This document shows, piece after piece, positions 16,301-23,968 of a stretch of DNA of 26,470 nt. This DNA is from JANWHF01 sp036276235 (GTDB lineage: Bacteria; Planctomycetota; Phycisphaerae; Tepidisphaerales; Tepidisphaeraceae), in NCBI GenBank assembly GCA_036276235.1, contig DATBDZ010000040.1:1-26470 (forward strand). Direction: 5' to 3'. Both the position numbers and the translations under genes were made by a program. The notes beneath the pieces were generated by a model, which saw only the letters and a program-made list of their open reading frames with translations, had not been told where the DNA came from and did not search any database. How positions within the stretch are numbered: the stretch's first letter is position 1; the number at the start of each line of letters is the position of its first letter.

Positions 16301-16448
16301 TGTTGCTCCTTTAATAAGTAGGCAGAAGTCAGAAGTCAGTAGTCAGAGGAGAGCGACGTGCTCTTCCCGTGATTCATTTCTTGTTTGGGATTTGAGATTT
16401 CAAATTTCAGATTTGAGATCTCAAATTTCAAATTTCAAATCTCCGCGC
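16301..16448 (-). promoter_or_regulatory. groES upstream region with repeat words
   Basis: The 148-bp spacer upstream of groES should hold its promoter, since the preceding gene is only a response regulator on the same strand. It contains AAAGGAG at the groES start, short direct AGTCAGA words (about 16326-16348), and a quasi-palindromic AT-rich block 16388-16442 of ATTTCAAA/TTTGAAAT words centred on AGATCT at 16416-16421. No CIRCE and no clear -35/-10 pair was found. The AT-rich palindrome is a candidate for structure or protein binding. Confidence 0.5.
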
Positions 16449-16874
16449 TCATCCGTGCCCATGCTTCCCATCGGGCCAGCGGCTTTCGTGATACCTTCTT
16501 AGCACGCGGGCCAGCGTGTCGAGCAGGATGTTCAAATCCACCGGCTTGCTTAGCACGCTGAACACGTGCATGCCCAGGGCATCCCGCAGCAGATGGCTGT
16601 TTAGCTCGCGAGCGAGCAAAATCGCCGGCGGGGCTTTTTGAAGATCCCGCATCAGCTTCACGACCTGCAAGCCGCCCAATTGCGGCATCTGCTGATCGAG
16701 CACCGCGACGTGGATCGGCTGGCTCTCCATGACCTGTAGCGCCTCTCGGCCGCTGCGGGCCATCACCGTCTGCACGCCTTGCGGCTCAAGCAGCCCGCGA
16801 ACCGTCTGCTGCCACCCTTCCTGCTCGTTGGCCAGCAGCACCGTAAACCGCGATGAAGGGCTGGTCTGTACCAT
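16449..16874 (-). CDS. Single-domain response regulator (degenerate receiver)
   Basis: A 141-residue protein consisting of one CheY-like receiver domain. The phospho-acceptor is Asp60 (VAVLDQQMPQLGG) and the conserved lysine is Lys110 (LSKPVD). The acidic pair that binds magnesium is altered to Asn16-Glu17 (LLANEQEG), and the switch Ser/Thr position near 88 appears to be Ala (AILLARE). No output domain is attached. It may act as a phosphate shuttle or a protein-interaction receiver; phosphorylation may be weak. An FHA-GAF histidine kinase lies 2 kb away on the other strand, but there is no evidence that they are partners. The gene is upstream of groES on the same strand. Confidence 0.88.
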   Translation of the reverse strand: MVQTSPSSRFTVLLANEQEGWQQTVRGLLEPQGVQTVMARSGREALQVMESQPIHVAVLDQQMPQLGGLQVVKLMRDLQKAPPAILLARELNSHLLRDALGMHVFSVLSKPVDLNILLDTLARVLRRYHESRWPDGKHGHG

Positions 16875-17229
16875 TGGATCACCACACGGATGAACCTCGG
16901 GCCGAGAGACCAGGGTCCGGGTTGCCTAATAACAAGAGCCATGCCGGATTGGGCGGATTGGGAGCACGAAGATAGATGGATATAAGCTGTGAAATTACAA
17001 TGTGTTAAGGCGAATCGTAGGGGCGACCGGAGCGAGGCCCCCGCAAGGCGCTTCTGCCAAAGGCGTCGGAGGCATGCAGATTTGCTGCCAGAGTGGCAGC
17101 AGGAGGGACGAATTTGAGGATGGAGAATTGAGGATGGAGGATGGAAATGCGCAGAAAGAGCGCGTCCGGCCGCGCCATCCTCTATCCTCAATCCTCCATC
17201 CTCAAATTCGCGTCGATTCCCGCATGACA
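16875..17229. other. Non-coding spacer with two hairpins between cinA and the response regulator gene
   Basis: The 355-bp spacer lies between two minus-strand genes. It holds the long GGATGGAG-word inverted repeat (17109-17210) and, beside it, a short perfect stem TGCTGCCA-GAG-TGGCAGCA at 17083-17101. The remainder (16875-17080) shows no open frame I would call a gene; it should contain the response regulator promoter. Confidence 0.5.
17109..17210. repeat. Inverted repeat built of GAGGATG words
   Basis: The 36-nt arms 17109-17144 and 17175-17210 match at 34 positions. Each consists of the word GAGGATG/GAGAATT in tandem (complement CATCCTC). It lies 20 bp past the cinA stop on the minus strand, a terminator-like position, without a T-run. 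Confidence 0.88.
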
Positions 17230-18657
17230 TCAAAACGGCAACGGCTTCCCGATCAAATGAAACCGCAGCATGGTGAGGGCCATCTTGGCCGCGCGGTCGC
17301 GGATCATTTCTCGGTCGCCGGTGAGGATGAAGGTGCGGGCGTTCGCCTCTGGATGCGGCGATTTTTTTTGTGCGAGCGCAATACAGACTGTCCCGACAGG
17401 TTTTTCGGGTGTGCCGCCCCCGGGGCCGGCGATTCCGCTGATGGCCAGCGATACGTCCGCGCCGCCACGCTCGAGCGATCCAACCGCCATCTCGCGCGCG
17501 ACGGCGACAGAGACGGCGCCATGCCCGGCGATATGGGTCGGATCGACCTTCAACAGATCTGTCTTCGCCTCGTTGGCGTAGGTAATGAATCCGACTTTGA
17601 AATAGGCGCTTGAGCCGGCGACATCGGTCAGCATTTTCGCAAGCAAGCCGCCCGTGCAGGATTCGGCTGTCGTGACGGTGAACGTACCCGGCGCAGCCTT
17701 GTTGCGATCGAAGAGAAGCGCTGCGACCACCTCCTGGAGCGTTTGCTCGTCCCTGCCGAAAATCAGATCGCCAAGCGCCTGCTCGCAGGCGGCGGTCGTT
17801 TCTTCGAGTTGCTTGCTGGCTTCTTCGCGACTGGGGAAGCGCGCGTTGATGCGGAGCGAGACGATGCCGTTGGAAACGGTGGTGCCGACGGACGGGTTAC
17901 GATCGCGGCGCATCAAGTCGCCGAGTTTTTCGGCGACGGCGCTTTCGCCGAGGCCGAAGGTGTGAAGCGTGCGGGAGAGAATGACGGCGCCGCTGGATGC
18001 CGCCTTGATGTGCGGGAGCACATCGAGGGTGAACATCGCCTTCATTTCTTTGGGAACGCCGGGGAGGACGAACACACGGGTGGGGCGATTCATTCCGCTC
18101 GCGTTGACCTGCTCGACAAATTCTTTCGTCGACTCCGCCATGTCACTGTATGGCGACGGACCAAACATTTGCTCCATGTAATCCTTGCTCACCGCAGGAC
18201 TACTCGGTAAATCCTCTGGCAGAGCGTAGCGGCGCAGGGTCATGTCAATTCCGGCAGCGGTGCCGCAAGTGTTTTCAATCATCCGAGCGCCTTGGGGGAT
18301 CATTGCCTGGATCATGTTCATTGCAGGCATTTCGCGACCGCGCGATTTAAAGAAATCTTCCAACTTGGCGAGCCAGACTTCGTTCAGCTCCAATTCGACA
18401 TCGGCAACTTTGGCGAGCGCTTGGCGCGTCAGATCGTCTTGAGTCGGGCCGATTCCTCCTGAAATAATGAGAGTGTCACATTCACCTAATGCATCGTAGA
18501 TCGCGCTCCTGATCCCCTCTTTATCATCCCCCACCGTGATATGCCGAACGGCAGAGCACCCCACCGCCGCGAGCTGCTGGCTGAGCCAGGCGGAGTTGGT
18601 GTCGACCGTCTGACCCAAAACCAGTTCGTCGCCGATGGAGAGGATGATCGCCTGCAT
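17230..18657 (-). CDS. cinA: CinA: MoaB-like domain plus nicotinamide-nucleotide amidase
   Basis: A 475-residue protein from the ATG at 18657; the longer open frame upstream lacks family similarity. The N-terminal MogA/MoaB-like domain has IGDELVLGQTVDTNS at 8-22, SGGIGPTQDDLTRQA at 66-80 and LPGVPKEM at 198-205. The C-terminal CinA (PncC) domain has TTAESCTGGLLAKML at 329-343, with the likely catalytic Ser, and SGIAGPGGGTPEKPVGTV at 407-424. Members hydrolyse nicotinamide mononucleotide to the acid form in NAD recycling, and the N-terminal part can be an ADP-ribose pyrophosphatase. An unusual insert of about 50 residues (139-192) separates the GTAAG segment from the LPGVP motif. It is divergent from the histidine kinase gene. 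Confidence 0.94.
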   Translation of the reverse strand: MQAIILSIGDELVLGQTVDTNSAWLSQQLAAVGCSAVRHITVGDDKEGIRSAIYDALGECDTLIISGGIGPTQDDLTRQALAKVADVELELNEVWLAKLEDFFKSRGREMPAMNMIQAMIPQGARMIENTCGTAAGIDMTLRRYALPEDLPSSPAVSKDYMEQMFGPSPYSDMAESTKEFVEQVNASGMNRPTRVFVLPGVPKEMKAMFTLDVLPHIKAASSGAVILSRTLHTFGLGESAVAEKLGDLMRRDRNPSVGTTVSNGIVSLRINARFPSREEASKQLEETTAACEQALGDLIFGRDEQTLQEVVAALLFDRNKAAPGTFTVTTAESCTGGLLAKMLTDVAGSSAYFKVGFITYANEAKTDLLKVDPTHIAGHGAVSVAVAREMAVGSLERGGADVSLAISGIAGPGGGTPEKPVGTVCIALAQKKSPHPEANARTFILTGDREMIRDRAAKMALTMLRFHLIGKPLPF

Positions 18658-18962
18658 AAGGCGGATTCTTCCGGTGAATCGGGGAAAATTCAATAACCTC
18701 CGACAAATGCGGGGATTTCGCCACACATGGACACCGATCGCCATCACAAAGGCGGACATCAATGAAACGTGAAGACGTGAAACGTGACAAAAGGCTGGGT
18801 CCTGTCACGTTTCACGTCTTCACGTTTCAGAATCCATCTGTTGCGACCCCTTCTGCGTGTTCTTCATGACGCCGTAGTGATTCCCGCGAGGAGCCGGACT
18901 AATATTGAGCAGTATTTTCATATATTTTTCATTTTCGGTATTTGCCGGGTAAGTTGTAGATC
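18658..18962. promoter_or_regulatory. Divergent spacer between cinA and the histidine kinase gene
   Basis: It should contain the promoters of both divergent genes. The centre is a perfect 27-bp hairpin (18763-18829, separate entry). On the kinase side, about 18905-18950 is markedly AT-rich (runs such as TATATTTTTCATTTTC), the best place for the kinase promoter. No gene was seen. Confidence 0.45.
18763..18829. repeat. Perfect 27-bp inverted repeat of AACGTGA words
   Basis: The arms 18763-18789 and 18803-18829 are exact reverse complements around a 13-nt loop. Each arm repeats the words GAAACGTGA and GAAGACGTGA. It lies between divergent genes, so it cannot be a simple downstream terminator for either. 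Confidence 0.95.
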
Positions 18963-20663
18963 GTGCTAACGCTGTTGGTTTTACAGGGGCCGGACAAAGG
19001 CCGCCGGTTTGAGTTGCCGGATGCGCCTGCGCTCATCGGGCGCGAGAGCCGCAGTCTGCCCCTCACCGACAACACCTGCTCGCGGCGGCATTGCGAATTG
19101 TTGCCGTCCGATGGCAACTGGATGGTCCGCGATCTGACCAGCGCCAACGGAACGTACGTCAACGGCACGCGCGTCAGTGGAACGACCGTGCTCAAAGTCG
19201 GCGATCAGCTTCGTGTCGGACGGACGCTCATGGTCTTTGGCGCGCAGCCGGGCGTTTCGCGAACCAGCAGCGGCAACGTCACCCTCACCGGCGAAGAAGG
19301 AATGGACAGCGCCATCATGGCGACCGTCCCCACCAGCGAAGACTCGCTGGTGCTGGCCGTCCCCGAGCCGGCGGCGGCGGCGATGGTCAACCTCAAGGTG
19401 CTCTATCAACTGGGCGCGCAGCTGGGCAGCAGCTTCAATGTCGATCAGGTTCTGGAAGTGGTGATGGACCTGATCTTCGAGCATGTCAAAGCCGACCGCG
19501 GCATCGTGCTGCTGGCCGACGAAAACGGCGATGAGCTAATTCCCAAGATCGTCCGCACGCGCGATGAAGCGGAGGCCAAGCTCGTCAGCGAAAACGGGGA
19601 CGGAAAGAACGGCGAAAAAATTCACGCCTCCCGAACGATCATCAATCATGTGCTGCTGGCCGGCGAGGGCGTGCTCTCCAGCAATGCGATGGCGGATCGA
19701 CGCTTCAGCAAGGGCAAAAGCGTCCATAGCCTGGGGATTCGCTCGGCGCTTTGCGTGCCGATCAAGGCGCGCAAGCTGACAGACAAAGGCGGCGACGAAA
19801 CGATCGGCGTCATCTACATCGACAGCTCAGTCAAGAATTACACGTATGCCCCCGAACAGCTTCGCCTGCTGACGGCGATCGGTTTGCAGGCGGGCCTCGC
19901 GATCCAAAACGCCAAGCTCTATGCGATGGGCTTGGAAGCCGAGCGACTCGCAGCCGTCGGCGAAACGACCGCCGCTCTTTCGCATTCGATCAAGAACATC
20001 CTCCAGGCATTGCGCGGCGGAGCCGACGTCGTCGAGATGGGCCTCAAGGGGAGCAATCTCGTGCAGGCTTCCAAAGGCTGGCGGATCGTCGATCGCAATC
20101 TCGACAAGATCTATCAGCTCACGCTCAATCTATTGGCGTACAGCAAACAGCGCGAGCCGCAACTGGAGATGGTAAACCCGCGCAAGCTCATCGACGAATG
20201 CCTGGAGCTTGTGGCACAAGTCGCCAGCGAAAAAGGCGTCATGGTGGTCAGCGACGTAGACGAGGGGCACCCGGCCATCCCGATGGACCCATCGGGGATG
20301 CATCAGGTCATCATGAATCTGCTGAGCAATGCGCTCGATGCGATCCAACCCAAGCGCGGCCTCGTGCGCATCGAATGTAAATACGACGAAGCCAATCGAC
20401 AGTCGATCATGGAAGTGATCGACAACGGCGCCGGCATCGCGCCGCCGATGATGAAGCACATGTTCGAGCTGTTTCATTCCACCAAAGGCAACCGCGGCAC
20501 GGGCCTGGGGCTGGCCGTCGCGAAGAAGATCGTCGAAGAGCATGAGGGGAGCATCTCCGTCCGCAGCGCGCCGGGGGAAGGCTCAACGTTTACGGTGAGA
20601 CTGCCGGTATTCCACAGCAACCTGGCGGATCCATCGCAGACACATGGACCAAGCGCGCGGTAA
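18963..20663 (+). CDS. Cytosolic FHA-GAF sensor histidine kinase
   Basis: A 566-residue protein from a GTG at 18963. Residues 1-95 form an FHA phosphothreonine-binding domain (IGRESR at 25-30, CSRRHCEL at 39-46, SANGTYVNG at 60-68). Residues about 140-320 are a GAF domain (DQVLEVVMDLIFEHVKADRG, LGIRSALCVPI, TIGVIYID). The dimerisation helix carries the phosphorylated His341 in ALSHSIKNIL. The ATPase part has the N box NLLSNALDA at 452-460, DNGAG at 487-491, the F box FELFHSTKG and the G2 box GTGLGLA at 512-518. There is no transmembrane segment, so it senses a cytoplasmic signal through GAF and may be recruited by Ser/Thr-phosphorylated partners through FHA. No response regulator gene is adjacent in the same direction. 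Confidence 0.94.
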   Translation: MLTLLVLQGPDKGRRFELPDAPALIGRESRSLPLTDNTCSRRHCELLPSDGNWMVRDLTSANGTYVNGTRVSGTTVLKVGDQLRVGRTLMVFGAQPGVSRTSSGNVTLTGEEGMDSAIMATVPTSEDSLVLAVPEPAAAAMVNLKVLYQLGAQLGSSFNVDQVLEVVMDLIFEHVKADRGIVLLADENGDELIPKIVRTRDEAEAKLVSENGDGKNGEKIHASRTIINHVLLAGEGVLSSNAMADRRFSKGKSVHSLGIRSALCVPIKARKLTDKGGDETIGVIYIDSSVKNYTYAPEQLRLLTAIGLQAGLAIQNAKLYAMGLEAERLAAVGETTAALSHSIKNILQALRGGADVVEMGLKGSNLVQASKGWRIVDRNLDKIYQLTLNLLAYSKQREPQLEMVNPRKLIDECLELVAQVASEKGVMVVSDVDEGHPAIPMDPSGMHQVIMNLLSNALDAIQPKRGLVRIECKYDEANRQSIMEVIDNGAGIAPPMMKHMFELFHSTKGNRGTGLGLAVAKKIVEEHEGSISVRSAPGEGSTFTVRLPVFHSNLADPSQTHGPSAR

Positions 20664-20711
20664 TTCGGCACACATCTTGAACACTCGGCCCCGCCATGTC
20701 AGCCTTACGGC

Positions 20712-21779
20712 ATGAGCCCCTTATTCACTCCCGCAAAGTTTCGCGACATTACATTGCGCAATCGCATTTGCGTTTCGCCGATGTGTCAATATTCCAGCGA
20801 TGATGGCCTGCCGACGGATTGGCATTTGGTGCATCTGGGCAGCCGCGCAATCGGCGGCGCGGCGCTGGTGATGGTGGAGGCCACCGCCGTATCGCCCGAG
20901 GGGCGGATCTCGCCCTGGGACAGCGGCATCTGGTCGGACGGTCACGCTCGGGCTTTTGTGCGGATTACGCGCTTCATCAAGGAGCATGGTGCTTGCGCCG
21001 CTATCCAGTTAGCGCACGCCGGGCGCAAGGCTTCGACCGATCGGCCGTGGCTCGGCGGAAAGCCGCTCGGCCCCGAGCGCGGCGGCTGGCAGCCAATCGG
21101 GCCAAGCGCGCTCCCTTTCGATAAGCCATGTCAAACGCCGCGACAAATGAGCGTTGCCGATATCAACGCTGTTACGGTGCAGTTTGTCGATGCTGCCCGG
21201 CGAGCGCTCGACGCCGGCTTTGATGTTATCGAACTTCACATGGCTCACGGCTATCTGCTGCACGAATTCCTCTCGCCACTTTCGAATCAGCGCACCGACG
21301 ATTTCGGCGGCTCGGTGGAAAACCGGATGCGCTTCCCCCTCCGCGTGGCGAAGGAAGTTCGCGAGATCTGGCCGCAGCGACTTCCATTATTCGCGAGAGT
21401 CTCAGCGACCGATTGGGCCGAGGGCGGCTGGGATCTGCCGCAATCGATTCATCTCGCTCAATCGCTCAAAGAAGTCGGCGTCGATCTGATCGATTGCTCC
21501 AGCGGCGGGCTGACGCCGCAGCAGAAGATCCAGCTTGGGCCCGGATATCAAGTTCCGTTTGCGGAAGCGATTCGCCGCGAGGCTGGCATTGCCACCGGCG
21601 CCGTCGGCCTGATCACACAGGCCAAACAAGCCGAGCAAATTATCGCCAGCGGGCAGGCGGATCTGGTTCTTCTCGCGCGAGAAATGCTGCGCGATCCCTA
21701 TTGGCCGCTGCATGCCGCACAGGAGTTGGGAGCCGAGTTGGAATGGCCGGCGCAATACGGCCGCGCGAAGGTGCGGTGA
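20712..21779 (+). CDS. Old yellow enzyme family NAD(P)H:flavin oxidoreductase (YqjM-like)
   Basis: An FMN-dependent TIM-barrel ene-reductase of 355 residues that reduces activated C=C bonds with NADPH. It matches the YqjM/thermophilic-like subgroup: PMCQYS at 23-28 with Cys25 and Tyr27 near the flavin, QLAHAGRKAS at 99-108, the HMAHGYLLHEFLSPLSN stretch at 176-192 with His176, His179 and Tyr181 for substrate binding and catalysis, NQRTDDFGGS, and the C-terminal phosphate-binding region TGAVGLI and ADLVLLAREMLRDPYWPL. The physiological substrate is unknown; detoxification of electrophiles is common for the family. It follows the kinase gene by 48 bp on the same strand; a shared transcript is possible. 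Confidence 0.93.
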   Translation: MSPLFTPAKFRDITLRNRICVSPMCQYSSDDGLPTDWHLVHLGSRAIGGAALVMVEATAVSPEGRISPWDSGIWSDGHARAFVRITRFIKEHGACAAIQLAHAGRKASTDRPWLGGKPLGPERGGWQPIGPSALPFDKPCQTPRQMSVADINAVTVQFVDAARRALDAGFDVIELHMAHGYLLHEFLSPLSNQRTDDFGGSVENRMRFPLRVAKEVREIWPQRLPLFARVSATDWAEGGWDLPQSIHLAQSLKEVGVDLIDCSSGGLTPQQKIQLGPGYQVPFAEAIRREAGIATGAVGLITQAKQAEQIIASGQADLVLLAREMLRDPYWPLHAAQELGAELEWPAQYGRAKVR

Positions 21780-21858
21780 GGAGCACAATCAGCGCGCGAT
21801 GCTCTTCTTGGTATAACCAACAGATCATTGTGCGTTTTGCTTTCTATCGTCAAGCACT

Positions 21859-21933
21859 GTCGTGCTGAGGTACTCGCAAGCATCTGGCTGTTTCGCCGAA
21901 TGGGCCAGATGCTTCGGAGTACCTCAGCATGAC
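21859..21933. repeat. Inverted repeat of the GCTGAGGTACTC family (copy 1)
   Basis: The arms 21859-21888 and 21904-21933 (30 nt) match at 27 positions around a 15-nt loop. The same sequence family forms the perfect hairpin at 23828-23908. It lies between the reductase gene and the DUF1080 gene, 57 bp before the latter's start. Confidence 0.9.
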
Positions 21934-21989
21934 GCATGATTGCGACGCTTAGCCCCAGCGCAATCCGCGAAAATGCTTTTGGAGCTCTC

Positions 21990-22682
21990 ATGAAACCGAC
22001 TCGAAGAACACAAACCAATTTTATATTGCTCTTGGTGGCGCTCGCTCTCTTCGCGCTCTGCGTCCACGCCGGCCAATCGAGCAAACCCACCACCCAACCC
22101 CAATGGCAATCCCTCTTTGACGGCAGAACGCTCGCCAAATGGGTCGCCGTTAAATTTGGCGGGGAAGGGGAAGTACATGTCGAAGACGGCAGCCTCGTCA
22201 TTGAGGCTGGCGCTGTCATGTCCGGCGCGAATTACACCGGGACGACGCCTAAGATGAATTACGAAGTCGAGATGGACGCGCGGCGAGTGGATGGCACCGA
22301 TTTCTTCTGCGGTCTCACGTTCCCGATCAGCGAAGATTTCGCCACGCTTGTGCTCGGCGGCTGGGGCGGCGCGGTCTGCGGAATTTCCTGCCTCGATGAC
22401 AACGATGCCGCCCGCAACGACACGCGCGCGCTGGTCACCTTCAAGAAGGGCCAGTGGTATCACATTCGGCTGCGCGTTTATTCCGACCGAATTCAGGCAT
22501 GGGTCGATAAGGAAATGATCGTGGACGTGGACACGAGCAAGAAAAAAATCTCATTGCGGGATGAGGTCGAGCCGAGCAAGCCGTTTGGTCTGGCGACGTA
22601 TCAGACGACCGGTGCTTACAAGGAAATCCGCCTGCGCCCGTTGTCGGCGGAGGAAATTGCCGGAGACAAGAAGGGGTCGTGA
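21990..22682 (+). CDS. Secreted DUF1080 (3-keto-disaccharide hydrolase-like) protein
   Basis: A 230-residue protein; the ATG at 21990 has GGAG five bases upstream, and the frame upstream of it is repeat-derived. Residues 1-27 form a Sec signal (basic start, FILLLVALALFALCVHA). The mature part begins with WQSLFDGRTLAKW at 39-51, the hallmark of DUF1080, a concanavalin-like beta-sandwich domain abundant in planctomycetes; some members cleave 3-keto glycosides. Later family features are the YEVEMDARRVDGTDFFCGL strand pair, GGWGGAVCGISCLDD, and WYHIRLRVYSDRIQAWVD. It is probably extracytoplasmic and involved in sugar processing or binding. The downstream hydrolase gene follows after 113 bp. Confidence 0.9.
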   Translation: MKPTRRTQTNFILLLVALALFALCVHAGQSSKPTTQPQWQSLFDGRTLAKWVAVKFGGEGEVHVEDGSLVIEAGAVMSGANYTGTTPKMNYEVEMDARRVDGTDFFCGLTFPISEDFATLVLGGWGGAVCGISCLDDNDAARNDTRALVTFKKGQWYHIRLRVYSDRIQAWVDKEMIVDVDTSKKKISLRDEVEPSKPFGLATYQTTGAYKEIRLRPLSAEEIAGDKKGS

Positions 22683-22795
22683 AGGTGGCGGCGCGAACTC
22701 CAGCACCCTCGCCCCTGTACTCAAGGAGAGGCGGGTGCGGGGGTGGTTCTTCTGGACAATGTGCTTCACCACGGTGCTTTACCACGCGGAATGTT
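22683..22795. other. Spacer with a degenerate GAGAGGCGGG-type repeat arm
   Basis: The 113-bp gap holds CACCCTCGCC (about 22702-22711) opposite GGCGGGTG (about 22731-22738) with CTGTACTCAAGGAGAG between, a weak self-complementary block that resembles the CCCTCTCCC/GGGAGAGGG repeat near 6071. It also has a short direct repeat GTGCTT(C/T)ACCAC at about 22761 and 22774. The 39 codons it adds in front of the hydrolase have no protein-like character. Confidence 0.35.
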
Positions 22796-23770
22796 ATGGA
22801 GGGAACTGACATCACTACTGCAACGAATTCATCCTTGCCGTCCGACCCGACAACCAAGGTGATTAAACCGCGCCGGCGGCGCATTGTTCGCCGCCTCGTC
22901 CGCGTTTTCGTGTTCTTCTTTCTGGTCTGGTTCCTCGGCTCTGGCGCGGCGGCATACTGTCTGGTGCATCGTGTTCACGCGAAATTCGCCGAGCCGGCGC
23001 CGATCGTGAGCTGGGCGAAGCTGGAAGAGATCCGCCTGACTACCGACGACGGCGTTGGCATCGGTGGATGGCTCAATCCCGCCGGCGGGCATCCGACGAT
23101 CGTCCTCTTCCTGCATGGCCAGGGCGAAAGCCGCCGGCGCATGCTGCCGCGGATGGCGGAGCTCGCCGAGCATGGGTATGCCTCGATGGCGATCTCCCTC
23201 CGCTCGCATGGCGATTCTGATGGAACATCCTTCGACTTTGGATATCGCGCCGATCGCGATGTGATCGCGGCGGTGCACTATCTGCGCCAGCGATTTCCCG
23301 GCCGGCCGGTCGTCGTCGCCGGTAATTCGCTCGGCTCGGTGTCGGCGATCTTCGCCGCCGCAAAGTTGGATCATGATGTCGCCGGTTATTTCCTGGAATC
23401 CCCCTACCGCGATCTGCTGACGGCGGTGAAGAACCGCACGGAGTTTGTGCCGCCTCCATTCAGCGAGTCGGCGTATGCGGGCCTGCGGATATGGGGCCGA
23501 GTCTTGCTGACCGAAGATCCGTCAAAAGTGCGGCCGATCGATCATGTCGCGGAAATTCCGACTGACATTCCCATCACCTTTTTGGCCGCGCGCGGCGATC
23601 GCCTCTGCCGGCTGTTTGAAGTTGAAGACCTGGATCGAAAAGTCGCCGCACATGCAAGCTTGATCGAAGTCGAATCCGCGCGGCACGGCGCGATCTCGCG
23701 GACTGATCCGCAGATCTATTATCCGCAACTCCTCTCGCTTCTGGCGAAGACTGACGGGTCACAGCGATGA
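22796..23770 (+). CDS. Membrane-anchored alpha/beta hydrolase
   Basis: A 324-residue protein from the ATG at 22796, the first start beyond repeat-like DNA. A short N-terminal tail ends in a very basic run (KPRRRRIVRRLVR, about 24-36) followed by one transmembrane helix at about 34-57, giving a type II topology with the catalytic domain outside the cytoplasm. The fold is visible from LFLHGQGESRRRM at 104-116 (oxyanion HG), SLRSHGDSDG at 134-143, and the nucleophile elbow GNSLGS at 176-181 with Ser178; Asp268 (ARGDRL) and His297 (SARHGA) complete a plausible triad. Related families are BAAT/DUF818-like and YfhR-type hydrolases. Substrate unknown. Confidence 0.88.
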   Translation: MEGTDITTATNSSLPSDPTTKVIKPRRRRIVRRLVRVFVFFFLVWFLGSGAAAYCLVHRVHAKFAEPAPIVSWAKLEEIRLTTDDGVGIGGWLNPAGGHPTIVLFLHGQGESRRRMLPRMAELAEHGYASMAISLRSHGDSDGTSFDFGYRADRDVIAAVHYLRQRFPGRPVVVAGNSLGSVSAIFAAAKLDHDVAGYFLESPYRDLLTAVKNRTEFVPPPFSESAYAGLRIWGRVLLTEDPSKVRPIDHVAEIPTDIPITFLAARGDRLCRLFEVEDLDRKVAAHASLIEVESARHGAISRTDPQIYYPQLLSLLAKTDGSQR

Positions 23771-23827
23771 CCCGGTTGGAAGCATGTGGCCAAACGCCGG
23801 TCGCAATTAGATCCCCATTTGTAATGC

Positions 23828-23908
23828 ACTGTCATGCTGAGGTACTCCGAAGCATCTGGCCAACTCGCGCGAGCCGCCAGATGCTTCGGAGTACCTCAGC
23901 ATGACAGT
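23828..23908. repeat. Perfect 33-bp inverted repeat of the GCTGAGGTACTC family (copy 2)
   Basis: The arms 23828-23860 and 23876-23908 are exact reverse complements. The 15-nt loop itself holds the palindrome CTCGCGCGAG. It is the better-preserved copy of the family at 21859-21933. It lies in the spacer before the GT41 gene, 61 bp from its start. Confidence 0.95.
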
Positions 23909-23968
23909 TCCCGCAGTTCCGCTCCCAACTTGCTTGTGGTTACTTTGGCGAGCCAAAATCGAATCGTT

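Noticed and set aside
23834..23968. 45-codon upstream extension of the GT41 gene
   Set aside because: The residues (YSEASG, ARCFGVPQHDS) are translation of the two hairpin arms, not TPR sequence.
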